A DNA stretch of 64,000 bases from Casuarius casuarius (Eukaryota; Chordata; Aves; Casuariiformes; Casuariidae). The stretch lies in the NCBI GenBank assembly GCA_003342895.1, contig PTFA01000005.1:3035988-3099987 (forward strand). The letters are read 5' to 3'. Shown here piece by piece: positions 1 to 11,913 of the stretch. The notes under the pieces were generated by a model. It ran no database searches and was not told where the DNA came from. It saw only the letters and a list, made by a program, of their open reading frames with translations. A program made the translations under genes and the position numbers. Positions within the stretch are counted from its first letter, which is position 1; each line of letters starts with the position of its first letter.

Positions 1-1843
1 ATGCACATGTCTCCACTGACATGGGGAAGAACTACCATTGCCATCCTCAGCCCCCCAGATGTTGCTGATCTCTGCTTTAAGTTTTTTAATAGTGGTGTAA
101 CACTATTCAAATCTCAGTGTCACCAAGTATATTCCCTCACTCTTCTGTTTAGCAATCTTTCCCTTCATAACCTTGCAATATTATCAGGTCTCTTATTTGC
201 TTTGCTTATTTCTTAGGCTGCAGACTTTTTATTTAAAACAATAACAAAAAAAGAATTTCTGCAAGTTAATTTTTCCAAACAGCAGTCTCTGTTCCAGTTT
301 TACAGTGTGCTTTTTAACCTCGAGCTTTGTATCTGGGCTTTTTTAAGGTGGTGCATCAAACAAAAACAAACCCAGAGGACAACCTTTAATTAGAAGGAGA
401 CTTGTGTACATTGCCTCTTATTCTTCATACCCAAAATACTATTCATGGCACTTTAAATTATTTCTTCTGGGTCCAACAGAAGCACACACACAATCTCCTT
501 TAATCCAGGCCAGGAATATACCTAAACAACTTGAGGTCTCTGCCTTTTTACCTTAAAACTTTGAAGAGTTGGCATTAACCTTGAATAAAAGCAATATGCA
601 TTTTACAAGGTTATTAAAACAGCCTTCCTGCTCAGGCTTGAGTCAGTGCCCTCAAATTTCCTTCTCCACCTCAATTTATCTTCCTTCAATTGAAATCACT
701 GTTACAGCAGATTAGGTTTATCAAGTTTGTCAAGCAAAAGTAGCAGCTCCTACATCCAATGCTCCAAATGAACTCAAGTGGAAGGCATTCATTTGCCCAG
801 AGCTCCTCCCCTTCCCCATTAAAACAATAACTAATTTTGTAGGATGTTAGTCCCCCATCACCCCACTTGGAATGCTGAAACCATGCAGCACTAAAAGGAA
901 AAAAAAAACCCACCATCCTACTGTACATGTAAATAACTGCAGCCTTTCATAGCTAACACTTTCAATGTCCTGTACAAATAGCACTTTCACACCCCCCCCC
1001 CCAGTAGGCTGCAGGAAAGACAGAAGGTAAAGCTCCTCACAACCTACAGTCAACAGCAAGTCAAGATGGAAATTCAGTATTCCAAATACCCAACTATACA
1101 CTTATCCTTGCAGATGCAAATAACTTCCTATGAAACAGGATATGAAAACTCTTGGATTCATCTCACAGCTCCCAAGTAATCTCAGTTTTCCTTCTCCATA
1201 AAGGAGAATCAAATCAAATCAAAACCTTGAGTCAAATCTGCACCACTCTTCAGTAGAGCACAGGCACCCAGCTGGACGGCAGGACCAGAGCACTGACTGC
1301 AAATGCAAACCACTGCAAGGAACAAAACTCCCACAGTGGCAACCCACACTGCATGTGGTAAACAGCTCGGTTTTGTGTGTTGGACACGTGCCCAAATGTC
1401 CCAAACTGACTCAGAAGGAAGTGACCCACTACCACCACCAAGTCAAGAAGGCATTTCAGTGCTGATTCTCCAGCCTGCACTTGTATTTGCTCAGCATTTT
1501 TCTTCACCTCTCTGCAGGTTTGAATGCTGCTGACTAGCAAAGGCAGGGGTTGAAACTGCTATGCCAGGGCTTGTTTCAGTTTGGCAAATTCAATTAATTA
1601 CAGCAGAGAAGTTCTACCCCTGACAGCAGCAAAGATCCTTCAGATAAGCCACCTAAACTGACTGCCCTTTATAAGAATCATGTTTCCACTTTTTTGTCCT
1701 TATTACTCTTTTAATTACTTTATCTTCTTTTTTTTCAGAGCTTTATGAGAAGCAAAGGCCACACAAAAAAGACAAAAGTAAAGATACAGAGGATCATACA
1801 GCTACTACTGCAACAAGTCTGATGGCTCCTAAGCAGCAGGAGA

Positions 1844-1878
1844 TACACACACACACACACACATGTGTGTGTATATAC

Positions 1879-1909
<31 letters not shown>

Positions 1910-1928
1910 GATATATACACACACACAG
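1844..1928. repeat. AC/GT/AT microsatellite with hairpin potential
   Basis: (AC)9, a short GT run, an AT run, another AC run and a final AC run follow one another. GTGTGTGTATATA at 1865-1877 is the exact reverse complement of 1886-1898, giving a 13-bp stem with an 8-nt loop. It lies in DENND5B intron 1. Confidence 0.9.
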
Positions 1929-3846
1929 CTAAAAGCCCAGAGACCACAAATGGACAATAAACAGCATGTTGGCTTCTTAAATGAAACTCATTTAAAATAT
2001 AGCGATAAAACAATCACCAGGTACTTGATGCATCATCATTGACTACTGCATCCCATTCTGAAGATTTTCCTTAAACAAAACCCTTTAGTTTGAGAAGAAC
2101 AGATTAAAACTGAATGAAAACACTTCTGTGGAGCTTGTTACGTCACAGTGTATTTCAGTGGAACAGTACCAAGCAATTCTCAACTGTGGTACTTAAAAGT
2201 AAAACCGCAAAAATAGGAGGAATTGGCAGTTATCCTGTTTCCTCAAGCATACTTCCACGACCCCAATGCAGGTGACTTGGACTCGACACCATGGCACCCT
2301 TGCACCTGAAAGGAGACAGGAAGTTTCTCTGCTGCTTGAAAGGAGAAGGAGAAAGAGATGCATGAGATGAGATGACTTTCTTATGAAGGCAATAGCCTGA
2401 AAAGGCATATAACCAACAGCTGAGTTATTACATATATCCAAAGAAAACCACAAGCATCATGTACTCTGAGATGCCTGGATAATGTGGCAGGGCCTGGTAA
2501 ATCATCCCACGATAAGATATTTAAACTCCACAAGTTGGCTAGGTAAAGTACCTAATAGTCCACGTTAGCAGAAGTGGCCTGTGATCAGACTGCTCACTTC
2601 ACAGGAGCTTTGGTCTTTAAGAGTTGGGCATTGACCAGGAATGCCATGCCTCTGGGCCTTAGGTATTTAATTTATTTAGATTGTTTCCAGGCATGTTGTG
2701 CCCTTTCAATTTTGAAGATTTCAGCTCCTCGAAGGCATGATACAGATTTCTACTGAAAATAACCTTTCCTCATCATAGGTGCTGCACACTGGCTTTAGAC
2801 TCCTCTCCAACAACCATTTTCTTGACACGTTTGAAGATGGGATCACCAAGGAGTAGAGANGCTGTCTTCATCTCTCAAGATGAAGCCTGAAGTATCCCAC
2901 TGTTGGGGAAAGATCATGGAGGCAAGGAACAGGAAAGAACTGTCCTTAGTAAAGGCATACTATTCACACAATTTCCCCAAGTGGTCATGGGCTGCTCTGC
3001 AGAAGCCATTATTAGTAGACTTAGGAGAGTTTGGTAAAGAGGCAGGCTGTCACCTCCAGTGGCACAGAGCATGGTATACAACCAGGCCATTACATCCAAG
3101 GCACTCCTTTTATTCATTTAGTGTCCTCAGAAGTCTTCCTGCATTCATCATCTGTCTGCATGAAAGAAAAGCCCTCCTTGCCTAAGCAGCACTACAGGCT
3201 CAACCACAGAGCTTTCAGAAAAGCCAGGATAGAGAATGAGAGCTTGTTCTGCTGCTCATCAGCNGATAGCGTCTTTTCCATCTGGCCAGAAGCCAGCAGC
3301 CAAAGGCTGCAACATCTCTGTGGGTTGCAGGACCTGGGCTAGAGACCTGGGAAGAGCAGGCAAGCCTCGAACCTGCTCTCCTGGGCCTACCCAGAGCACT
3401 GTGCTACCTGTGAGGGGCAAGGTATAAGTCTAGAGAAAAGGTAATTCAAGGAATGGCCAAAAATAAAACACTTTGATTGGCAATGAGAATAAAAGTGTCC
3501 ACGCAGCTTGCTGGCTTTCTGCTAGTGGCTGGCAACAAAGCAAAATTGTAGGTGGCGAATGTCGTATCGCAGGAGGGTGCTGGAGTGCCCAGGATTGCTA
3601 CAAAAGCAGGCATTTTTGGCAAGACGCACCAGCTTTTGCGTTTGGGGCCGACTGCAAGGTGCCAGTTTCTTTTGGCTGCCACCACAGTCTTAATAATGTT
3701 ACAGTCATCAGTGGCATATTAACTCAATTGCCACAACAAGATGAGCACTGCACTTCCAGCCCCATATTCAGAGATGCATGTATATACCCGCAGCATGTAT
3801 ATACAGCTGCAGCAGCCACACTAGTCACTCATCTACAACAACTTCC

Positions 3847-3870
3847 TAAAAAAAAAAAAAAAAAAAAAAA
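3847..3870. repeat. Poly(A) run of about 22
   Basis: A near-pure A homopolymer in DENND5B intron 1. No retroposed gene is recognisable upstream of it, so it is called a simple repeat. Confidence 0.85.
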
Positions 3871-5832
3871 GCAGAAGAGCATTAAGGAGGACTAGATCAA
3901 CCCTTCCCACATTTATTGCTCTTTTTCAGTGTTTCCCTCCATGCTAAGCCAACTGTTACCCAGGGGCCCAAAGTCAGCCCCCCATCTCATGCCCAGCAAA
4001 GGGGCAATCTCTGCAGCCCTGGCTGCNGTCTCCCCAGTGCACAGGATGAGCAGGGTCCCTCACTCCATCCGCGCTTGTAAGCGTTGTCCCTTTTACAGAG
4101 AAGCAGCATGCAGGGCACAGGAGCTGGCACTTCAGGATAAAAGTGTGCTGACGCATAAGAGCATCTGCCAAGAAACAGAAGGGGAAAGCCCTATTCATCT
4201 AATTCAGAGGGAGGAACAGGGGACCTTTCTTCTGCTGCTAGCCCAGGGGGAGGAGATGCTGCCTCATCCCCCTCTATTTGGCCAGAGCATGTAGCCACGC
4301 TCTGATGAAGCTGCAGTTAAACTGAGGCTCCAGCGCTGCTGCAGCCTAGCCGCTCTGTTCCAAAGTGCCCTGGCAGCACTGCAGAGGAGCAGGCACAAAA
4401 GCCAACCCTGGCCACACGGTTGCATCAGGAGAGTAACTGGCTAAATAAATGAGCAGGACAGCACTGCGAGCCAGGACCTCTTTATCGGTGCTGCCAGTCG
4501 TGTCCTTCTCTGGCTGCAAAGAAGGAAACTGCAGAGGCTTTGCTCATTATTTTTGCTAAGTCCTGCAGCAGGATGTTTTCCTGCCCTCCAGACCTGGATT
4601 GCGCAGCTCTGTGCTACCTCCAGTAGTTATACATAGAAGCAACCAATTAACAAGTCAGGTTAACACATGGTACGTAAACAGATTGTACTCATCAGCATGT
4701 TTAAGCCATACAGGTAGGCTAACCGTTTTAAGAGACTCTATGCAATAAAATCACTGCAGGAAAGTAAGACTTTCCAGTTTGGATTAAAGAGGCAGCGTAT
4801 GAACATTCGTTTTTGTTGGTTTTAAGAGAGCATAAGCCAAAGCTTCAGCATAAATGAAAAAAGTGTCAAATGACTGCTGAATGCTGTTTCTTTCCCAATC
4901 TATTCCTTAAATATGTATGTATGAAGATGCATGCAAACAACTTGAATGCAATCTGCCGCTACGTTTCAGATAGCTTGGGTGGGGTGTGGATATAAGAACA
5001 GAACAATTTAGGGGTGAATACAAGCATTTTAGAAGATGTCAGCCCATCACTAATGAGATTTGGATGTCCAGCTTGTCTGGGGGAGGGGGGGAGAGAAGAC
5101 CTATTAATAAACTGTGCTTAGTTTTGAAATTAAAAGCTCAGACACAATGGCTCAACAGTTCTCAAGCAAAACCCAACTTTTTCTGCATGCAAACTGCATC
5201 ATTCCCCCCCCACACAAAAAAACTTGCTTTTAGAAACAGATGGCAGCCTGCAAGACCTACAAATCCTTTGTCTGGAGTGGCAAACTAGGCCCTATTGCCC
5301 ATCAAAGTCAACCATCACATTGTGAAGCACTGACCCTAACAAATCCATTATGTTTCTTTCTACCACAATGCTAAACCCGACAAAATGAGTCAGACTTAAT
5401 AGGAAAGGGCGGGAGATTTCCACTCTCTTTCCCCCACCCCCACGAAAGGAATGACACGGGGGACAGCCTCTGTCGACCCCTCGCTTGTGAGCGGTACCAA
5501 ACCTGCTTTGGGGCTGCCCACGGGGACCAGGCTGCTTTAAGGACGGATGCTGTTTTAAAGCATTTGCGCAGCTCTGTGCAACGGCTTTGAAGTTAGCAGG
5601 CTCTGTCACTCAAACTACCCACACAGTTGAGAGCAAATATCTAGTGCAGGAAAGCAAGGCCCTCGTATTAGATGAATAATTAGGGCTGGTGTGCTTTGTA
5701 GTTCCTCAGCCCTCCCTCTCCAGCTCTGCAGAAGAGCTGTGTGGATACGCAGCACAGAAACGGGGAAAGCTCTGTGCAGGTAAATGCAGCGGGGAGGGAC
5801 GGGAAAAAAAAAAGCAAAAAAGAAAAGAAAAC

Positions 5833-5874
5833 CACACACACGCGCGCGCGCACGCGCACACACACACACACACA
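5833..5874. repeat. 42-nt alternating CA/CG tract (Z-DNA prone)
   Basis: Every position alternates pyrimidine and purine: CA units, a CGCGCGCGCG core, CACGCG, then CA units. An A-rich purine stretch precedes it (about 5806-5830). Confidence 0.95.
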
Positions 5875-7449
5875 TTTTCTCTATGCCAGCCAAGTCCAGG
5901 CAGTAGAAACACGTGGAGAGAGAGGAACTCCTATCAAAGAGCTGCTGCCTTCAGTCAAGGAAGGAAGCGACGCCGAAGCCTGCTGCCAAGGCGAGGGATG
6001 GGGTGATGGTGGGGAAAGGAGACAAGCCTTTTCCTCACTACGCGCCTGTGTTACAGCTTGACGCACAAAAGGAAATACCCATGACCAGTACTGTCAGCAG
6101 GCACCTCCCAGCAAGGAACACATTTGCCAAAGAGAAAGTCTCCCTAAATAACACTAGGTCCAGCTTATGAATGAACCAACGGCTTTCATCTTGCCTATTT
6201 AAAAACAAAATACAACCAAAAAAGGTCTTTGTCCTCAGAGCAACGTATTAGCTGGATTTTTCACACTCATATAGAAACTGCCCCCCTGCCTCTCTTTACT
6301 CGTTTCCTTAAGCATAAAACAATCTCTCAAGGACGTGGCAACAATGACGCTGAAATTCAAAGTGCTGAGATCAAACACACGAAGCCGATGCTCATTACGG
6401 CTATGTTATGTCACCTATCTGACGGCTCAGCCTTATTATTTAAGGCAGTACAATAGTCATATTCATCACAGCCATTGTGCATTGCTTGGAAGACGTCTAG
6501 AAAGCTAAAGAATCCAGTGAAGATTTATTATACCACAATGCCAGATTTAATTACATGGTTTTCTTCTCAGTATCTTTCTGCTTGCCGTTCACCCTTTGTT
6601 TGCACCAGAGGACCTGGAATAAAGATGTGCTGGACTTCAAGGCTAGATGTGCAAGAGCCTGTGTGCTGAGCTTTTACTATTGCTATTCTAGCAGAAGGCC
6701 AGTGAGCAAAGAAAGCAGACCCTTCCTGCGGCAGCTCGCTGGCAATTTGTTTATGTAAAACCATCATTTTTCTTCTGAGGTTTTAAACTTCCCGTTCCTT
6801 TTCATATGTTTTTACACACAGAAAAGGCACACCATTAAGACCGTGCACAAGTAGAAACAACTTGCTATATTCTTCCTAAAGCCACAGTATGAAGATCCAC
6901 GTCATTACCACCACAACAATGTATTTAAGCAGTAAGACTGCCTGCTGGCAGNGTTCCTCTGAGTTTGCATTTTCTTCTATAAATATTTAACATACAAGAA
7001 CTGTTCATGTTACCCACTTTGCCCAAAGTGTTTTGACAGCCATGCTCATCACATGACAATGATGCTCTATTTAACACTGCAGCTGTAGGCAGGAGGATTT
7101 GGTTTCAGTTTTAAACAATATTGTGAAACAGATGACCTCACACAAAATAAATCAGATAATACATTTTTAAGGAGTAGAGTTTAAATAGATTAATAAGACA
7201 GTTAGCAGTAAGCCCCTGCAAGAAAGGGAAAATAGAAATTTAAGCNCAGAATGGGAGAACTCACTTAAATTCAGCTAGAATCTTATTTTTATTAAACACA
7301 TTCAGAAAGGAAAAATAAAAGATGACCAACCCTGCAAAAGCTAAGCAGCCTCTTCAAATGGTTTCTGTAAAGGTCGGAACAATTTCCAAACTTTGTGGGC
7401 CACAAATAATCACCAAGGCACAGAGACTTCTACATGATTCTATGAAGCG

Positions 7450-8160
7450 GTTAAACGAACCCGCTCCAAAGGAGGAGCTGGCTCTGCCGACCGCGCGTCA
7501 GGCCCCTTTCGGGATCCCAGCGCTAACGCGTTAGAGACTCAGCAGAGTGCAGCCGTGACTCACCGAGATCTAGCAGCAACTAACCCGGAGTCCCTCTGTC
7601 GCACCCGCAATGCTTTCCCACAGCAAACCGCCAAGCGCTGCAGGGGCACGTGGAGGGGAGGGATGCGAGGGGCTGGCTTGTCTACCGTGCTCTCTGCCAC
7701 TCTGGTATTTGCTGGCCTGGTAACAACATCCTCGATGATGAGGTATTTTCAGGAGACATGTGGCAGACACAAATTATGACTGGTAAACAGCATCTCTGAA
7801 TTGGCAGAAATAGCCCCCAGTGAAACATACTGGGCTGCTCTTTTGGGGGTAGTGGGGGAAATCGCACCTCACTTCCGAGGCCCCATTGGCCGGTCCGGCC
7901 GCAGGAGCATGTGGGCATTTTTAAAGCCCCCCAGCCCCGCAGGGCGGTCTCGGTCACACAAGAGCACGCTGCTGCGCTCATCTATTAAAGTTCGCTGGAG
8001 ACGGGCAGCGATGCCACTGTGGGGCGAGCAGATTCCCCGAGCGCGGGCTAGCAGCTGCCCGCCACACCGCAGCGCCACGAGGTCTTCCTGCAGGCAAGGC
8101 GACTCACTAACACAGAGCCACGGGCCGTACATCTCGCAGGGCCTTTTGCTGGAGTAACTC
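7450..8160. promoter_or_regulatory. CpG-rich patch inside DENND5B intron 1 (possible regulatory element)
   Basis: Against an AT-rich intron this block has clustered CpGs in two parts, about 7450-7620 (CCGACCGCGCGTCAGG, GCTAACGCG) and 7860-8130 (CCGGTCCGGCCGCAGG, GAGCGCGGG). A weaker CpG-rich patch is at about 9535-9690. It may be an alternative promoter or enhancer; no start or exon is demonstrated. Confidence 0.35.
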
Positions 8161-11100
8161 GCTCCAAACAACGCGCTTAACATTTTTAAGAACAAAGAAT
8201 TGTATTCTGGTGCATTAAAGTGCTAATGATACATAAGCAGTATTAAAATTCTATTATCGGCAAGGTCAGAATAGCTTTTTAAAACAGGCATGAGGAAGAG
8301 CTAGCTTGTTTCTAAGTCTGGAGAGGAAGAAGATTAGGAAGCAGAAAGAGATAAGGTACAGAAAATGTTGGAAAAAACATTCTGCTATTTATATCTCCCA
8401 TCACGTTTTGGGGGGGAAGAGGGCTTTTCCACAGACACAATTTTTTGATGAAACAGATGCACTCACCTTTGCTTCCGACTGCAGTAGCACCGGCACAGCC
8501 TCGCTCCTGCATCCCTGCACTGAATCGGAGGTAGGGCTTGGATCCAGCAGGGGACTCTCCCTGCATTGCCATTTGTCACCGAGCTTAGCTTTGCTCCCAC
8601 CACCTGTTATTGCACCATAGACGCTACAGCAATATTGCTCTCCTAACATATACTCTTCATTTGGGATTGGGATGGCGAGGGAAAGACTAAGACAACACTA
8701 AATAAAGCAGTATTTTCTCACATATGTGGGTGAAGAGCACTAGGGGTTATATGATGGGACACCGGGACAGTCCTCTCATCTTTAGCGCCTTTTGTTCCCA
8801 TAGCCTGTTGGCTCCGATCTCTCCTCCTTCCCCCTCCATACCTCCAGCTAACCTTCCTTCCCTGAACTAGCAGATGCACAAGCAGCAACACGTGCTCTGC
8901 TTGCATCTGAACCACACAGCTGCAATCAGCCCACCGCTGTCCCCATGTGGACAGCCCTTCTTTGCTTTTCCAGCGAGGCGCTTCTCCTTTCTCTGCAGCC
9001 TTTGCACTCCTGGGAGGTTAACCAGGATCTCTGCTCTAGCTAGAGGAACTTGACAAAACAAACAAACAAAATCCCACATCTTTTAGATTTTACTTCCAGC
9101 ACATGAGAATGAAGTTGACCTATGGGTTCAAAAGTCAGTAAAAAACAGGTTTTATTTTTTACTTTTTTAAAAAAGGAAATAGGTCTAGAGCGATTACATT
9201 ATCAATCACATAAACCTTAGCTTTGAGTGTGATAATACTGCAATATTAACAACAGCTGGGCTCCTGTTCAGTCTAAACTTCCCTTTTTAGCTGTGCAGTA
9301 CACCACAAGCAAAGGCTCGGAGGTGTACAGAAGCGATTGTCAAAGTTGTGACAGAAATATTAACCAATAACCGAAAGCCAGGAAAAATTTCTGAGTCACA
9401 AGTAGTTTTCAGGTCTTAACCACTATCACATACGGTACATCTTGGACGCTCCACTGTGCCCGTCACTCCGAACAATTCATTTGTAGCTCTAGGAAAGACC
9501 CAGATCAGTGCCTTTTCTCCCCACTCTTGAGCAAACACTCCTTGGGGCGCCAGCGGGCTGCGTCAGGCCGCGGGACGGGACATTTGCTCATTCGTATTCC
9601 TGCCAAAAGCACGAGAGCTGAACTAATCACCCGAGCCCCGGGTCAAAGCCAGGGCATTGGCGCGGGACCTCGGCCCCTTCTCACCTGCCGCCCGGGACAA
9701 AGCACGGCCAGGGGCCCAGCTCATCGTGGCTGGGTTTTCATGGGAAGCTCAGCCCACAGGGAGCTATAGGGGGGTTTGTCATGGTCGGTTTTTAACAGTG
9801 TGTTAGACTGAACAATTGGCAACAGGACTCTTTCCCCTTCCACCTCACAACCCTGTGGGCAGCTCCAAGAAGAAAGAAAACAAAAGACAACTACAGAAAC
9901 TATATGTAGTTATTAACCACATCTACTATTGTTAAAGTTAAGACCAACCACCAAACTACTCCCCACCACCTTTTCTGTTTACAAGTATGACATAAGATTA
10001 CAGCTACAGCTGTCCCGCTGCAGCACTACAGCTGCAGATGTTCATATTCATACAATAAAAATTATTACTTAATAACATTCCTTACACTGGGATTCTTTAG
10101 TCCTTAGTCATTCCTCAATTTAACATAGAAACTTTAGACTACACACCCTTGCTCGAATTAAGAGAGTCAAACAACATCTGCTATCACATTCAGTAAAGCC
10201 AGAGAAAGTCAACATATATCTGCAAATACTAGTAAGACAAGCCTATTCAGAGTAGCATTATCTTGGGAAAAGGCTAAATACGTGATCCGGCTGTGCCAAA
10301 TAGCTGCTATCCTGATTTCCAGAGATAAATATTCTCCTTTAACAGATTCATAACAGTAGTCATTACAGACAAAGGTTGACAGCCTGCAAAGTGGTGCATT
10401 AAAGACATTTCAGTACAATTCTTCCCAGCCTTGACATTCATGAAGTGTTTACAAAGCAAAGCATATAGCAGAGCATGCTATACACAGCTCTGTGACAGAG
10501 CATACATACATGCTCAGTGCTGTTACAAAGCACCTGACAATTTTTAAGCACTGAATCATGCTCAACCATTTCACCTTCATCTATTACATAAAAATTCAGT
10601 GTTTTCTTGTCTTTTTTAAATACAGAGTATGTGGGTTCTGCCCCAAATACTTGGTCTGGTGTATTTATAGACTAATATACTGGAAGAAGAAACAAACTGA
10701 GAAAGCACACCATTCAGGCTACAAAAAGGTCCCTTCCTAGAGATTGAAGCAGCTATTCAGCCCTCGTACACCAGCCAGCACCACAGGTGAGAAAGTCTAT
10801 GTCAATAGAGCTGTTTAAGCACAAAATTGTTCTTAGTTTTAAATTCATGTCAAAGTATTGCATGGCATAAAGCAAAGAAGAATACTAAGTAGGAATACAG
10901 ATGGAAAACACTATTGTATGAATAAACAACTGATCAGCAAATCCTCCACTCCGTCAGCAATGAAAAGCCAAATATTTACTCAATTATATATTGCATTCTT
11001 TGCTCATGTATTTCATAGTTTGAATTTTAAAAATAAATACATAAAAGCTCTCATCTCTCTCCAGAAAGTCTGTTGGGGAGCAGGAGCTTTTTACACCACC

Positions 11101-11889
11101 CAGTTCAATCCACCTCACCAGCAACCTGGACAGGAGGCAGGAGAGGTGGGGGTTTGGCATGACCCTCCAGGGCATCTGCAGGGTGATGAGCCTGGCCTCG
11201 AAATCCTGTTAGATAGCCAAAATCAGTGCAAGCAATATGTATTTGGATAGTGGCAGCATCCTTCTATCCCAGCGGGCTCTAGCTATAGCCACAATCTCAG
11301 TCAGTTGAAAGCAGACTGCTCGGCCCATTTGATCAATATTTCATTGACAGGTTACCCATTAAGCCAGTGCTTGCTTTCATGATTTCATTACGAACAGCTC
11401 AGCCCTCTTGTCTCCAGGCACAAGACACTGCAAGCACCTTTTACACCTGGGCAGCCCAAGCATCCACAATGACACTTGCTTTTTCCTTGTAACCATAGCT
11501 GCTAACATAGGTAACATTGCATTACATTGCATGCCATTGCATTGCCAATCAGTTTGCACTGGAAAATAGCTATGCATGGAAATAAGCACAAATTTATATA
11601 GATACTAAAAAAATTCAAATTTATACAAGTATTTCAGCCATCCATGAAAAGCAGCAGCCACTACGTACCCATGACACTTTAGCTTTGCTTTTCTTTAATC
11701 CCATCATTGTTAACACAGAATGGTGTTTCAGATTAAGCCCCCTCACCCTCCCACATCTTCATCTTTAACATGACAAAGGAATACCAAGAAGGGGGAGGAG
11801 AGAGGATTCCAGCCTCCATGCTGTGCAGCCTACCACTCACATAGCTTCGAAGCACATTTTATTTCTTTTTGATATATAGCTTATTTAAA

Positions 11890-11913
11890 AACACACACAC
11901 ACACACACACACA
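11890..11913. repeat. (AC)12 microsatellite
   Basis: A pure AC dinucleotide run in DENND5B intron 1, followed by an A-rich stretch. A shorter (CA)8 occurs at 14516-14531. Confidence 0.9.

Noticed and set aside
1844..1928. CRISPR-like array of short repeats
   Set aside because: This and the other repeat tracts are microsatellites without spacers, in a vertebrate genome.
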